From a cyanobacterium PCC 7702 (GTDB lineage Bacteria > Cyanobacteriota > Cyanobacteriia > Cyanobacteriales > Nostocaceae): DNA of 64,000 nucleotides. Positions 8,566 through 18,787 of the stretch are shown in pieces. Location: positions 984,295 to 1,048,294 of the forward strand of contig KB235926.1 of the NCBI GenBank assembly GCA_000332255.1. The letters run 5' to 3'. Under the pieces are notes generated by a model. That model did not search any database. It worked only from the letters and a program-made list of their open reading frames with translations, and was not told the origin of the DNA. Position 1 is the first letter of the stretch. Each line of letters begins with the position of its first letter. A program made the translations under genes and the position numbers.

Positions 8566-10494
8566 TTACTTTTTATGGAGACAAACTTGCCGTGGGAGCA
8601 AAGGAATTTTTTGACAAAGGTGCTGAAATCCTTGCGGTGAAAATTGTAATAAAGCTAACAGCACTAGCGTTATACTTGCCAGCAATACAGTCAACAAGGT
8701 TGTGAGTCTAAATTTGGGTGGGGATTGATGAGGTTTGTTGTTAATAACGCTTGTAGTTACCGTAGCAGGGAAAGTCTCAGATTTGCTGGCGGCAGGGGAA
8801 AGGTCTAAATCCAAAGGTGGTTGTGAGCTTTCTGCAAGTGTTTGTGTTTGCGGGGTTTCTGATTGTTGCGAGCGCTCACCAGTAGCCAAAACAAGTTCAT
8901 TTGAGGAAACACGACAATGAATCAGAACCAGGGAAATGTTGTCGTGACCGTTTTTCTCCTCAGCCAATTTCATCCAGGAGTAGAGAGCATCTTCCAAATA
9001 TACTTTTCCTGTTAAAACTGGTAAGGCATAATCTCGCCAAGACTGTTCTACGAAATTGTTGTCACTAAAGCCATCAGAGCATAATAGCAATATACCATCT
9101 TCTTCCACCAGCAAGCGCTGAATAAAAGGAAGAAGAAACTCTCCATCTTTTGTACCTAGTGCTTGGGTCAAAGCAGTTGCATCCGGGCGCTGTCGTGCTT
9201 GGTGATAAAAACTGCGAGCATTGCTTAGTTCTCTTTTGACCACATCATCATCAACCGTCAGCAGCAAACAGTAATTGGCTGCGATCCAATAAGCACGGCT
9301 ATCACCGACACTAGCTATGTAGAATTCGCGAGTCTTTTGTGGGTGCAAGTCAGCGATGGGGGGAATATTTTGTTGTATTTGCACGGCCGCAACAACAGTT
9401 GTAGCCATGCGTTGAGTACCTGTACGTTTTTGTTCGTTATTGCCATTGCAAATTATGTTATTTGCAACTCGCAAACAGGCCTGAAATTGCTTGTATAACA
9501 CCTCGGGAGGTACAATTTCCGGTTGTGCGGCTACATCTTGCACTAAAGCGCGGATTTGCAACTTTAAAGATTGCATTGCTAAAAAACTTGCGACTTCGCC
9601 ACCCTCATGTCCGCCGATACCGTCACAAATAATCGCCGCTTGCAGTAGTAGGGGATCGTCTATTGCATCATTGGCAGTGGGAAAACAAGCATCTTCGTTG
9701 TGGCTGAGCTGTTCCGAACCTATGTCAGTTGCACCTGCCATTTTTAAGGTTAAGGGTAATTGGGCAGCAGATGCTAGCAACAAAGCATTGATTTGAGCAG
9801 AAATAGCCGCAATATCAGCTTCGGGGTTACTCATTTGCTGGACAATTTTCTGCAAGGTAGCGGCTACTTGGGTTTTGGCAACACTTATCCAGGGTTGCCA
9901 GCATTGAGCCAGATCCTGGAGGCTAGGTTCTTGTGCTTTTTCTGAGCGCAGCAACTGTAACAATCGCACGCACCAACCTTGCACTCGTATATTGTCTGGT
10001 TTGAGCAAACTGGTTGCAACTCCCAATTCTGATAAAGGAGTCCACAGTTGGAGAATTTGCCACAACCAGTAGATTTGTCTGGTTGGCGTTGCTTGCGGCC
10101 ATGATTGGGCGATCGCAGGATAGAGATTTCCTGTTTCGTCTACTGGTATGTTCTCTAGCAAGAGAATATCACTTGTTTGTAATTTTGGGGAACGAACAAA
10201 TCCGTGGACTTGTGGTAGGTGCAATCGCTGTGGATACAAACGCAGGTAGGGGATAGTTTCCTCTGGTATTTTTTCTGGTAGATCTGGTAACTTTCCTGGT
10301 TGGGTGTCCAGCCAAATTTGCGCTGCAATCACCTGGTAGCGATCGCCCACCTTTTTTTCTGGGGAAATTTTGCCTACATCTCCAACCGCCCAAACATAAC
10401 GTTTGATTAGTGGAGTTTGACAATGCTCCACAGGATTAACGGGGTTATCGTACACAGGATTTGGACAGGAAATTAACTGCGGGGTAGAATTCAT
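8566..10494 (-). CDS. PP2C-type protein phosphatase with kinase-like N-terminal region and C-terminal membrane segment
   Basis: A 642-residue protein. The N-terminus carries a degenerate zinc-ribbon-like run (SCPNPV...EHCQTPL). Residues about 60-200 resemble an inactive kinase lobe, with LLKPDNIRV where a kinase would have its catalytic loop. Residues about 255-525 are a PPM/PP2C serine/threonine phosphatase with metal-binding motifs SHNEDACF, ICDGIGGHEGGEVAS, ASVGDSRAYW, LLCSDGFSDN and HDNISLVLIHC. A proline/serine-rich linker leads to a hydrophobic anchor at about 598-620. It should dephosphorylate proteins in the cytoplasm while tethered to a membrane. It is divergent from nfeD, with a 232-bp gap that probably holds both promoters. 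Confidence 0.9.
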   Translation of the reverse strand: MNSTPQLISCPNPVYDNPVNPVEHCQTPLIKRYVWAVGDVGKISPEKKVGDRYQVIAAQIWLDTQPGKLPDLPEKIPEETIPYLRLYPQRLHLPQVHGFVRSPKLQTSDILLLENIPVDETGNLYPAIAQSWPQATPTRQIYWLWQILQLWTPLSELGVATSLLKPDNIRVQGWCVRLLQLLRSEKAQEPSLQDLAQCWQPWISVAKTQVAATLQKIVQQMSNPEADIAAISAQINALLLASAAQLPLTLKMAGATDIGSEQLSHNEDACFPTANDAIDDPLLLQAAIICDGIGGHEGGEVASFLAMQSLKLQIRALVQDVAAQPEIVPPEVLYKQFQACLRVANNIICNGNNEQKRTGTQRMATTVVAAVQIQQNIPPIADLHPQKTREFYIASVGDSRAYWIAANYCLLLTVDDDVVKRELSNARSFYHQARQRPDATALTQALGTKDGEFLLPFIQRLLVEEDGILLLCSDGFSDNNFVEQSWRDYALPVLTGKVYLEDALYSWMKLAEEKNGHDNISLVLIHCRVSSNELVLATGERSQQSETPQTQTLAESSQPPLDLDLSPAASKSETFPATVTTSVINNKPHQSPPKFRLTTLLTVLLASITLVLLALLQFSPQGFQHLCQKIPLLPRQVCLHKK

Positions 10495-10726
10495 GCAGGT
10501 GTAGAAACGAGAACGAATTGGTTGGTGAAGTTCGATTACATCTTGCTGTCAAAGACTCAAAGGTTGGATTAAACTGAATTTACAAATTTTTGAGTTTGCC
10601 CGGGATATAGAAATTCACCAAAGCTGATGTCAAAATTTTAGCTTTCTATTTGAGAAACATGGGTATAGCTATCACATAACACCATAATTTTCGGAAAAAT
10701 ATTTAAGTAATATTTGGGATGGCAGT

Positions 10727-11185
10727 ATGCCAATTTATACTTTAACAGTGATATCCAGTTCTACCATAATCTGGCTCGGATTGGGAATAACTCTGTGTTT
10801 GATAGAACTATTTATACCCACAGCTTTTGTTGCTTTGATGATGGGAATTAGCGCTTTGATAGTGGCGTTCCTGTCAGTGGGGATTTTAGGAAAGTTATGG
10901 CTGCAGGTAGCAGTTTGGCTGTTGCTTTCGATAATTTTCACGGGACTTTGTCGTCGGTTGCTCGCCAAAAAAAGGAGTAAATCAAAAATTGCGGATACAG
11001 TTTTTGCCGAAACGCTAACGGAAATTCCGGTAGGAAAAACAGGACGGGTATTGTACGAAGGTAACTCTTGGCAAGCACGATGTTTTGACGAACATTTAGC
11101 GATCGCCCCCCATCAACGAGTTTATGTAGTTGGGCGTGAAGGTACTACCTTAATTGTCATGCCAGAATACTCTTCTGTTCGATAA
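10727..11185 (+). CDS. NfeD-like membrane protein
   Basis: A 152-residue protein with hydrophobic helices over about residues 12-80, a basic stretch (AKKRSKSK), then a small C-terminal OB-fold-like domain with [16 protein letters not shown] and [13 protein letters not shown]. This is the short NfeD form that works with a stomatin/SPFH partner in membrane organisation. The partner follows 56 bp downstream, the classic NfeD-stomatin pair, so the two are very likely one operon. Confidence 0.88.
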   Translation: MPIYTLTVISSSTIIWLGLGITLCLIELFIPTAFVALMMGISALIVAFLSVGILGKLWLQVAVWLLLSIIFTGLCRRLLAKKRSKSKIADTVFAETLTEIPVGKTGRVLYEGNSWQARCFDEHLAIAPHQRVYVVGREGTTLIVMPEYSSVR

Positions 11186-11241
11186 CTTCCCGAGGAGCAA
11201 TAAACACCTATCCCCAAACAGTAACTTATAGGAGACGAACA

Positions 11242-12249
11242 ATGGAAAATATTTTATTTTTAGTCGCTTTAGTACTGGGTGGTTCCGCCTTAGCTAGTTC
11301 TGTGAAAGTAGTCAATCAAGGAAACGAAGCTTTAGTAGAACGCTTGGGTAGCTTTGAGAAAAAATTAGAACCGGGACTAAACTTCGTTGTTCCGTTTATC
11401 GATCGAGTTGTCTTTCGCGAAACTATCCGCGAGAAAGTTTTAGACATTCCTGCCCAGCAATGCATCACCCGCGACAATGTCAAAATCACAGTTGATGCGG
11501 TAGTTTACTGGCGCATCGTAGATATGGAGAAAGCTTACTACAAAGTGGAAAATTTGCAAGCGGCAATGGTAAATTTAGTCATGACGCAAATTCGTGCGGA
11601 AATGGGCAAGCTGGAATTAGATGAAACGTTTACAGCTCGCTCGGAAATAAACGAACTTTTGTTGCGAGATTTAGATATTGCCACGGATCCTTGGGGGGTA
11701 AAGGTAACACGGGTAGAATTGCGGGATATTATTCCATCCCAGGAAGTACAGCAATCGATGGAATTGCAAATGTCCGCAGAACGGCGCAAGCGAGCAGCAA
11801 TTTTAACGTCGGAAGGAGAACGAGAATCTGCTATTAACAGCGCCAGAGGAAAGGCGGAAGCGCAAGTTTTAGAAGCAGAAGCACGGCAAAAAGCAGTAAT
11901 TTTAGAAGCAGAAGCCCAACAAAAGGCACTGGTGCTGAAAGCTCAAGCTGAACGCCAGCAGCAAGTTCTCAAAGCGCAAGCTATTGCGGAGTCTGCAGAG
12001 TTAATCGCGCAAAAAGTCAAAGGTAACCCCACCGCTCAGAAAGCATTAGAAGTATTACTTGCTTTGGGTTATTTGGATATGGGTGCAACCATTGGCAAGA
12101 GCGATAGCAGTAAAGTAATGTTTATGGACCCGCGCACTATTCCTGCCACTTGGGAAGGTATACGTTCTATTGTCTCCGATGTTTCTATGGAGTCTCAAAA
12201 AATTTCCGACAGCCAACACTTACCAGAAAGTGACTACCGTCTTGGTTAA
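11242..12249 (+). CDS. SPFH/band 7 (stomatin, paraslipin) protein
   Basis: A 335-residue protein with a short N-terminal hydrophobic segment (about 2-18), an SPFH domain from about 20 to 190 ([18 protein letters not shown], and [19 protein letters not shown]), and a long alanine/glutamate/glutamine-rich coiled coil from about 190 to 275. SPFH proteins assemble into ring-like oligomers on the inner face of the membrane and affect membrane microdomains and protease access. AGGAG lies 9 nt before the ATG. The NfeD partner is directly upstream. Confidence 0.92.
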   Translation: MENILFLVALVLGGSALASSVKVVNQGNEALVERLGSFEKKLEPGLNFVVPFIDRVVFRETIREKVLDIPAQQCITRDNVKITVDAVVYWRIVDMEKAYYKVENLQAAMVNLVMTQIRAEMGKLELDETFTARSEINELLLRDLDIATDPWGVKVTRVELRDIIPSQEVQQSMELQMSAERRKRAAILTSEGERESAINSARGKAEAQVLEAEARQKAVILEAEAQQKALVLKAQAERQQQVLKAQAIAESAELIAQKVKGNPTAQKALEVLLALGYLDMGATIGKSDSSKVMFMDPRTIPATWEGIRSIVSDVSMESQKISDSQHLPESDYRLG

Positions 12250-12278
12250 AGGAGTTGGTGATCTTTTTACTTGCTTAA

Positions 12279-12686
12279 CTACTGCAAATGAGGAGTTTGT
12301 TGGGTCGCTTGCTGACACTGACTGCACAAACCAAAAAACTCCAAGGTATGGTAAAAAATTTTAAAATTGTGGGTAGCTTGTAATTGAGCTTCGAGTTCGC
12401 GAACCGGACACTGATCGATGGTAATGGAGGTACCGCATTGCAAACAGGTGAGGTGGTGTTTGTCTTGTTGCACTAAACTGTAGAGAGCTTCACCGTTTCC
12501 TAGAGTCCGCACTTGCACCAAGCCTTCTAGCTTTAAGGCTTCCAAAGAACGATAAACAGTTGCTAAACCCATGCTTTGGTTGCGATTGCGTAATTCTACG
12601 TAAATATCTTGGGCGGAAATGCCTTGTTTGAGGGTTTTGAGAAGGTTAAGAATACGTTCTTGGGAGCGGGTGTGGGCGGATTTCAT
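12279..12686 (-). CDS. zur: Fur-family regulator, zinc uptake regulator type (Zur/FurB)
   Basis: A 135-residue protein from the ATG at 12686 (MKSAHTRSQERILNLLK). An open frame extends 21 codons further upstream to 12749, but that extension does not look like the family. The winged helix contains MGLATVYRSLEALKLEG. The metal sites are HHLTCLQCG and GLCSQCQQ, the paired CXXC motifs that bind structural zinc. The sequence agrees best with cyanobacterial FurB/Zur rather than FurA or PerR. Zur represses zinc-uptake genes when zinc is bound. It is convergent with the stomatin gene and divergent from purS. I did not find a clear Zur box in the 145-bp gap. Confidence 0.78.
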   Translation of the reverse strand: MKSAHTRSQERILNLLKTLKQGISAQDIYVELRNRNQSMGLATVYRSLEALKLEGLVQVRTLGNGEALYSLVQQDKHHLTCLQCGTSITIDQCPVRELEAQLQATHNFKIFYHTLEFFGLCSQCQQATQQTPHLQ

Positions 12687-12831
12687 GGCAATTTCAGACC
12701 AAAGCCAGTTTTGTTGAAAATGGGTATTTTGGCAACTAACAGCTAGCAAGCCAACAGCTTTTTGATTTTATTGTCGCTTAGCTGCAACAGAAAGATATAG
12801 TATAGCGATCGCAGTATTTAGGAAAAGCTCC

Positions 12832-13110
12832 GTGCAAAGGAAATATCGAGCCAAAATTTTTGTTACCCTTCGTCCCTCTGTTTTAGATCCTGCGGGAGTC
12901 GCAGTACAATCTGGATTAAAACAATTGGGATACAATAACGTAGAACAAGTGCGCATTGGCAAATACATCGAGTTGAATGTCATCTCGCCAGATGAAACTT
13001 CAGCTCGAAAAGATTTAGATCGAATGTGTGACCAAATGCTAGCAAATCCAGTCATTGAAAATTATCGCTTTGAATTGATAGAAGTAGAATCGCAGACAGG
13101 AGTTTATTAA
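12832..13110 (+). CDS. purS: phosphoribosylformylglycinamidine synthase subunit PurS
   Basis: A 92-residue protein from a GTG start, the normal size for the small subunit. It contains KIFVTLRPSVLDPAG and VRIGKYIELNV of the PurS fold. PurS bridges the glutaminase PurQ and the synthase PurL in the fourth step of purine synthesis (FGAR to FGAM). purQ follows after 48 bp, while purL is not in the window. A HIP1 site lies just upstream of the start. Confidence 0.93.
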   Translation: MQRKYRAKIFVTLRPSVLDPAGVAVQSGLKQLGYNNVEQVRIGKYIELNVISPDETSARKDLDRMCDQMLANPVIENYRFELIEVESQTGVY

Positions 13111-13158
13111 AGGAGAGGGTTTTGTCACCGACCACTAACTATTAACTGTTAACTGAAG

Positions 13159-13833
13159 ATGAAATTTGGTGTAATTGTTTTTCCCGGTTCTAACTGCGAT
13201 CGCGATGTTGCTTACGTCACCAGAGATTTGCTGGGACAGCCAACTCGCATGGTATGGCACCAAGAAACGGATATTGCCGATTTGGATGTTATCATTCTCC
13301 CTGGCGGTTTTAGCTACGGAGATTATTTGCGTTGCGGTGCGATCGCCCGGTTCTCACCGGTAATGCAGCAGGTGCTCGCACACGCTCAAAAGGGCAAATT
13401 TGTTCTGGGTATTTGTAATGGCTTTCAAATTTTAACGGAAGCAGGACTCCTACCGGGAGTGTTGGTCAGAAATCGAGATTTGCACTTTATCTGCGATCGC
13501 GTTTCTTTGGTCGTCGAGCGCAACGATCTACCTTGGACGCAAGCTTATTCTCCTGGTGAAATTATCACCTTGCCCATTGCCCACGGAGAAGGACGATATT
13601 ACGCAGATAAAGCTACCTTAGCAAAATTAGAAGATAACGGTCAAATTGTGTTTCGTTACCACGCAGAAAATCCCAATGGCTCTGTGAAAAACATTGCCGG
13701 AATTTGCAATCACGCAGGCAACGTACTAGGAATGATGCCGCATCCAGAAAGAGCAGCAGATGCCATGCTCGGTAATACTGATGGCTTGAAGTTATTTGCC
13801 GGTTTGGTGGAAAAAGTCGCCGCTTTGGTATAG
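13159..13833 (+). CDS. purQ: phosphoribosylformylglycinamidine synthase, glutaminase subunit PurQ
   Basis: A 224-residue class I glutamine amidotransferase that supplies ammonia to PurL. The nucleophile elbow is [13 protein letters not shown] (Cys near residue 86) and the catalytic His-Glu pair is in MMPHPERA near the C-terminus. [19 protein letters not shown] is typical of PurQ. It sits directly after purS, and a hairpin terminator follows 10 bp after the stop. Confidence 0.95.
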   Translation: MKFGVIVFPGSNCDRDVAYVTRDLLGQPTRMVWHQETDIADLDVIILPGGFSYGDYLRCGAIARFSPVMQQVLAHAQKGKFVLGICNGFQILTEAGLLPGVLVRNRDLHFICDRVSLVVERNDLPWTQAYSPGEIITLPIAHGEGRYYADKATLAKLEDNGQIVFRYHAENPNGSVKNIAGICNHAGNVLGMMPHPERAADAMLGNTDGLKLFAGLVEKVAALV

Positions 13834-13843
13834 CTTGGGAATG

Positions 13844-13874
13844 CACTGCTGTTGTCCAACCAACAGTAGTGTTT
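13844..13874 (+). terminator. terminator after purQ
   Basis: An 11-bp stem with one G-U pair (CACTGCTGTTG with CAACAGTAGTG), a 6-nt loop and TTT after it, starting 10 bp beyond the purQ stop. A GCGTAGCG-type repeat fragment follows at about 13891-13906. Confidence 0.65.
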
Positions 13875-13927
13875 GACTGGACGTTACCGATAACGCCGTT
13901 CGCGTAGCGTGCTGAATGGCATTAATT

Positions 13928-14611
13928 TTACGAACTACTTTGACATATTTCATCGTACTTGGCACGTACGGCGCGAATATCCTGCCACATTAGCCATTTG
14001 GGACTGCCGACTTCTCGAGAAGGATTGCGCAGCAGGTAAGAGGGATGAAAAATAGGCATGCACAAGCATTCTTGCCACTCTACCCAAGTACCGCGAATTT
14101 TGGTAATTCCTCGCTTATCGCCCAGTAAACCCTTAACTGCTGTTGCACCCGTCAAAAGAATAATCTTTGGAGCAACCAAGCGAATTTGTTCTAACAGATA
14201 AGGTTTACAAGCTTCGATTTCTTCGTTTGTGGGAACTCGATTCTGGGGTGGCCGGCATTTGATAACGTTGCAAATGTATACATCTTTTTCTATATCCAGC
14301 TTAACAGATGCCAAAATTTTTTCTAGAAGCTGTCCTGCTCGCCCCACAAATGGTAATCCGGTTTCGTCTTCGTTTTGTCCCGGCGCTTCTCCAATAACCA
14401 TAATGGGTGCTTTGAGGTTACCTCTACCAACCACAGCATGAGTACGAGTATTTGCTAATTCGCAGCGATGACATTGATTGCAATGCCGGGCCAGTTCAGT
14501 CATATTGGCATAGGTACCGGCAGGAATAGGAATTTTGCTGTCTTTTGGAATCAGTTCTTTGTGCTCGTTGCAAGAATCTTCAAAAAGACTGAGTTGATGT
14601 TCGCTACTCAT
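13928..14611 (-). CDS. uracil-DNA glycosylase, Fe-S family 4
   Basis: A 227-residue DNA repair enzyme that removes uracil from DNA. It shows the family-4 uracil-pocket motif VIGEAPGQNEDETGLPFVG and the second motif IFHPSYLLRNP. Cysteine positions fit a 4Fe-4S cluster: CNQCHRC near residues 43-49, with further cysteines in YICNVIKCRPP and WQECLCM. Length and motif spacing are normal. It is convergent with purQ. Confidence 0.92.
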   Translation of the reverse strand: MSSEHQLSLFEDSCNEHKELIPKDSKIPIPAGTYANMTELARHCNQCHRCELANTRTHAVVGRGNLKAPIMVIGEAPGQNEDETGLPFVGRAGQLLEKILASVKLDIEKDVYICNVIKCRPPQNRVPTNEEIEACKPYLLEQIRLVAPKIILLTGATAVKGLLGDKRGITKIRGTWVEWQECLCMPIFHPSYLLRNPSREVGSPKWLMWQDIRAVRAKYDEICQSSS

Positions 14612-14846
14612 AACATGAAAGTTGAAATGCTAAATGTGAAATAGGATTTATAAATTGTAAAGTTAAATGCTAAGCTTAACAGGAAGTATGTTAAAATTCG
14701 TCTGCTAGGGGTGATATTTGCCCAGTGCTGGTCGAAAGTTCTTTTCTGCTCCTTGGAAGCGGTGAGGCAAGATAGCTTCTAATTAATGCTTGCTTCTTGG
14801 TGCATGCTATATGGACATAGATTTGATTGTTCCTTCATTTTCGCCG

Positions 14847-15830
14847 TCAAAGAAGTTTTGCTAACTGCTGTTGGTATTCCATGGCCTTGACGCAATCTCC
14901 GGCGGCGTAGCAAGCAATTTTTAGACTGGTAAGGGTTTGTTCTTCACTGCGACGGTGGTTAAGACTTCTTGCTAATTGCAAAAGCTGTTCGTAGTAAACG
15001 ATCGCTTGAGCGTAATCTCCCAAAGTTTCCCAAGCAACTGCCAAACTTCTCAAACACTGTTGTTGAGCATACCAATCTTGAATTTGCCGCGCTAGCTGCA
15101 AACGTTGCTCGTGATAGGCGATCGCTTGGCTGTATTCTCCCATAGCATGGCAAGCATTAGCTAAATTTTTGAGCAGCTGTATAGCAGTGCGAATGCAATG
15201 GCGCGAACGTACTTTTGTTAGACACTGCTGGTAGTAATCGATCGCTTTGGCATAATATCCCAAAGCGTAACAAGAATTGCCCAGATTTTTCAGTACCTGT
15301 TCTTCACCCCAGCAGTCTTGCAGTTGTCGTATAATTTCTAAACTTTGCTGCTGCAGTTCGAGCGTTCGGGGTAGATCGTGCAAAGCTTTATAAACCAATC
15401 CCAAATTGTTGAGCGCAGCTATTTGACTTCGCTTGTCTTGCAATTGTTGGGCAATTTGCAAGCATGCTTGTAAAGATTCTATAGCTTGATTGTATTCTTC
15501 TAGATGGCGATAAGCATTTCCCAAGTGGGACAGCGCTTGCAGCTGTAAATCTTGTCTGTCTTTGACTAAAGATAAACATTGCTGGGAGTAGGAAACTGCA
15601 TTGACGTAGTCTCCGACAGTATAAGCAAGCGATGCTAAATAACAAAGTACTTGGGCTTGTCTTTGACAATCTCCCCCAATCTGAAATAATGCTAATGACT
15701 GCTCTAGAGATTTGACGGCAGCAGATAATTCACCTGCTTGTTGCTGTTCAACTCCTTGGTGCAATAGCCTAGACGCTTGCAAAATATACTCTTGGCGCTG
15801 CTGCGGATCGGGAGTGCTGTTAGTAAACAT
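14847..15830 (-). CDS. tetratricopeptide repeat protein
   Basis: A 327-residue protein made almost wholly of TPR units of about 40 residues, with recurring signatures such as LGNAYRHLEEYNQAIESLQ and LGYYAKAIDYYQQCL. I count about seven units from residue 25 to the end. There is no signal peptide and no extra catalytic domain, so it is probably a cytoplasmic scaffold. It stands alone: 235 bp from the glycosylase gene and divergent from the methyltransferase gene. No partner can be named. Confidence 0.85.
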   Translation of the reverse strand: MFTNSTPDPQQRQEYILQASRLLHQGVEQQQAGELSAAVKSLEQSLALFQIGGDCQRQAQVLCYLASLAYTVGDYVNAVSYSQQCLSLVKDRQDLQLQALSHLGNAYRHLEEYNQAIESLQACLQIAQQLQDKRSQIAALNNLGLVYKALHDLPRTLELQQQSLEIIRQLQDCWGEEQVLKNLGNSCYALGYYAKAIDYYQQCLTKVRSRHCIRTAIQLLKNLANACHAMGEYSQAIAYHEQRLQLARQIQDWYAQQQCLRSLAVAWETLGDYAQAIVYYEQLLQLARSLNHRRSEEQTLTSLKIACYAAGDCVKAMEYQQQLAKLL

Positions 15831-15993
15831 TGATTAAAATTATCAATAATCGTACCGTTTTTATTTGGGTTTCAGTTAACTTTCTAATTTTCTTAATTTC
15901 TTTTGGTGATATATGTTTAGTCTTCCCTAAAAGTTGCATTTATCTTTCATGTATTCAAAAAAGCATGTTTGAGGAAAACATGAGGAGCGAACA

Positions 15994-16656
15994 ATGAAAA
16001 GAGTTTTAGAACCGGAAGTGATGGACACTCCCTTAGAGGCCACCGATTATGATGCGATGGACTTAACTGAGGTAAATACTGATTTTGCAAAACAAGCAAT
16101 CGCCCTTGGTCCTGCAGAAAAAGCTTTAGTATTAGATGCTGGTACTGGTCCCGGTCGCATTCCCGTCTTGATGTGTCAAATGCAACCACAATGGCAAATT
16201 ATCGCCATCGATCTAGCAAAAAGTATGTTGCAAATAGCTTCTCAACACATTCAGCAAGCTAATTTGCAATCCCGAATACACTTGCAATTAGTTGATGCTA
16301 AATGCCTGCCCTACGAAGATGAAAAGTTTGATATGGTTGTGTCTAATAGCCTCGTCCACCATTTACCCGATCCCGCGTCTTTTTTTTCTGAAATTAAACG
16401 CGTTCTAAAACCAAACGGCGCTATTTTTCTTCGCGATTTATTTCGACCTGGGGATGAAGAAATCCTGAATGCTTTAGTTGAAAGTATCGGTAAAGAATAC
16501 AACGAACACCAGAAAAAATTATTTCGCAATTCTCTCCAGGCTGCATTAACTTTAGACGAAGTTAAACAGTTGATTTCTCAGGTAGGTTTGCAAAAAGTAG
16601 AAGTTTATCCATCAAGCAATCGCCATTGGACCGCTCAAAGACCTTGGAGCTGTTAG
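15994..16656 (+). CDS. class I SAM-dependent methyltransferase
   Basis: A 220-residue protein with the SAM-binding glycine loop VLDAGTGPGRIPVL near residue 46, the acidic second motif IIAIDLAKSML, and a later DMVVSNSLVHHLPDP, as in UbiE/Methyltransf_11 enzymes. The substrate cannot be told from the sequence. GAGGAGCGAACA lies before the ATG. Confidence 0.85.
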   Translation: MKRVLEPEVMDTPLEATDYDAMDLTEVNTDFAKQAIALGPAEKALVLDAGTGPGRIPVLMCQMQPQWQIIAIDLAKSMLQIASQHIQQANLQSRIHLQLVDAKCLPYEDEKFDMVVSNSLVHHLPDPASFFSEIKRVLKPNGAIFLRDLFRPGDEEILNALVESIGKEYNEHQKKLFRNSLQAALTLDEVKQLISQVGLQKVEVYPSSNRHWTAQRPWSC

Positions 16657-16689
16657 TGCGTTGCAAACTTTCGGAAAAACTCAAAACTA

Positions 16690-17016
16690 TTAATATTTGT
16701 TTGCATTACTTCCAAACTCCTTCGGTTCAAAGTAACGGCAATTTTCACACGGTCCGCTGGGGTTGACAGCGCAGCGCAGGTAACCAGAACGAGCATTGTA
16801 TTTGCAGCTAATATCGCCGATTAAGTAACCCACTCCTTCTAAGTAATAGCGATCGCTAGCTTCTGTAATGGTAGAAATACGAATTTGTTCCCTCGGTATG
16901 CTCATTACAGCGCGTCTGAACAGCAAGCGCGTTCTCGACTGCGTTTTCCGCATTAACCACAGAGACAATAAAGACGGTAAAAAACCAACTGCAATAACCA
17001 AAAGCGTCCTTAACAC
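16690..17016 (-). CDS. small membrane-anchored cysteine-containing protein, DUF6464-like
   Basis: A 108-residue protein with an N-terminal hydrophobic segment (about 2-22) and a compact domain with YYLEGVGYLIGD and four cysteines in CKYNARSGYLRCAVNPSG and CENCRYFEP. This fits a small cyanobacterial family that I believe is DUF6464; no function is known. The start is a GTG at 17016. The cysteine pattern could bind a metal ion, which is inference. It is convergent with the methyltransferase gene. Confidence 0.65.
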   Translation of the reverse strand: MLRTLLVIAVGFLPSLLSLWLMRKTQSRTRLLFRRAVMSIPREQIRISTITEASDRYYLEGVGYLIGDISCKYNARSGYLRCAVNPSGPCENCRYFEPKEFGSNANKY

Positions 17017-17377
17017 CTTGCGTTTACCTCTTTGTGCTGGAATATCTTGGTAGTTCTGCTACCGCACAATCAAGTCAAAGCAATTTGGGTATGCCCCTTA
17101 CCACCTAGATTCAGCATAACCTTTACAATCCAAATGGTGCCTTTTTGGCAAATTTTTGCTAATTTAAGATTTGTTTACTACGGTTGCAGAATATACATCC
17201 TGCATCCGTATACCGATTTTTGTAAAGAAAAAGTTTAATTATCCCAGAGTAGATTGATACTCTTGCCTAGCAAAGCTAAGCTGTAAAAATGTTACTCTCC
17301 TGTTTTCGAAATTAGCAGTCTGTCAAAGTCGTTGTGATGAAGCAATTAATTTTTGATTTTCTTGTTTTTCTCTTTCT
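17017..17377. other. gene-free stretch
   Basis: An AT-rich divergent region between the DUF6464-like gene and the 461-residue protein gene. I see no RNA gene or clear repeat. Promoters for both sides are expected here. Confidence 0.4.
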
Positions 17378-18763
17378 TTGCATTCTACCCCAAAAAGTCA
17401 TCCTGGGGACATCTTGAGTGTGGCTTCTTTATACCTCTATTCTCACTTGACAACTAACAGAATGACGGCTGACAGTTTTCCAAGTAATGAAAGCAAAAAT
17501 TTAGATATACAGGTCGTACAAGACAAGATTTACTCTTTTTTGCTGGAAATCATCAAAAAATGGTCTCCAGAAGATGTTTTGCGGGAATTTAAGCGTTTGT
17601 TTCTAGACCACTTGGATGCTATAAATTTAGATGCTACTTCAGTAATTTATCAGCTTAGAAATTTCATTGATAACGAGCAAGATTTTCATCATACTTTCAA
17701 ACGTTGTTGTTATATTTTGGTTATCAATTGGGAAAATAGTAGAAAATATCAATACATCCAACAGTTAGTAGAAATATTAGTTGATTATCACCATCGCCAT
17801 CTCGCTACAAATAAAATTAAAAATAATTTCCAAATTTGGCTAAAAAACTTTCTCACTAGTCCAGATTTTCAAGAGCTAAAATTATTTGCCATTCGCAGTG
17901 AAAATAGAGCTTCACTTCCCTGGATCAATCGTTATGCTACTTATTTACTCGCAGCTCAAGCTGTAGACAATAAAAATTCTCAAGAACAGCAAGAAGCAGC
18001 TCGAAAAGCTTACCGAAAACTCAAAAATAAATTTAAATTTGAACTAGCAATGTATATTGCTCATTCACAATTGAATACTTCTAGCCAGACGCGCTATAAA
18101 AACCCTAGTACGTTAGGAGATGATGTCCTGCGTTTAATCAAGACAATTGTTGTTAAAAAAGGAGGATTTAGTTATAAAAATATTGCTAATATTTTTAAAA
18201 AACAAATCCAAAATCAAACCTTTTTAAAATTTAAAATCAGTTTGATTAAATACTTAATATACTCAATTTCTCAACCAGAAATTGTCAATATTTTACAGCA
18301 AAATTTATCAGAGAAACTATTGCCTTGGAAATCAAAATATGATGAAGAGATTATTAATCGAGACTTGTGTTTGAGGACTTGCAATCGAGTAATCGATTAC
18401 TTGATAATAGATAAGACACGCGAGCCTTCACCTTTATTAATTTTATTGATTGTTCAGGGACATCCTCTCACTTTAGCCATTGTACTTTTGAAAATAATTC
18501 TTATTTCTCCCAACTCCCGTAGTCATCTAGAAGCTCGCATTGCAAGTTTAATTCATTACTATGAAAACTATTCGGAACAAGAGTGTAAGTGGCTAATCAA
18601 TTTTTTAGAAATTTTTCAGATCGCATTTACAATTTATGCCGAAAATGTGGAATATAACTTGATTAATCTTGAAGAAGACAAGTCAGTTGCCGAAGGAGAA
18701 TTTAACCCAGATAATTACCAGGTATTTTCTCAGTCAAAAGCAGAGGAAAAAAAGACAAAGTAA
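17378..18763 (+). CDS. conserved hypothetical protein, helical, 461 residues
   Basis: I do not recognise a named family. The product is rich in Leu, Ile, Lys and Asn and predicted to be largely helical, with no clear membrane segment. The C-terminal tail is charged (SKAEEKKTK). The ATG at 17462 (MTADSFPSNES) removes 28 atypical residues and may be the true start. The gene is AT-richer than its neighbours, which may hint at an accessory origin. It ends 24 bp before a convergent membrane-protein gene. Confidence 0.7.
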   Translation: MHSTPKSHPGDILSVASLYLYSHLTTNRMTADSFPSNESKNLDIQVVQDKIYSFLLEIIKKWSPEDVLREFKRLFLDHLDAINLDATSVIYQLRNFIDNEQDFHHTFKRCCYILVINWENSRKYQYIQQLVEILVDYHHRHLATNKIKNNFQIWLKNFLTSPDFQELKLFAIRSENRASLPWINRYATYLLAAQAVDNKNSQEQQEAARKAYRKLKNKFKFELAMYIAHSQLNTSSQTRYKNPSTLGDDVLRLIKTIVVKKGGFSYKNIANIFKKQIQNQTFLKFKISLIKYLIYSISQPEIVNILQQNLSEKLLPWKSKYDEEIINRDLCLRTCNRVIDYLIIDKTREPSPLLILLIVQGHPLTLAIVLLKIILISPNSRSHLEARIASLIHYYENYSEQECKWLINFLEIFQIAFTIYAENVEYNLINLEEDKSVAEGEFNPDNYQVFSQSKAEEKKTK

Positions 18764-18787
18764 AATGGTTGGTAATTGAGAATGGGT

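Noticed and set aside
12687..12749. N-terminal extension of the Zur reading frame
   Set aside because: The 21 extra residues do not look like the family; the ATG at 12686 gives the expected start.
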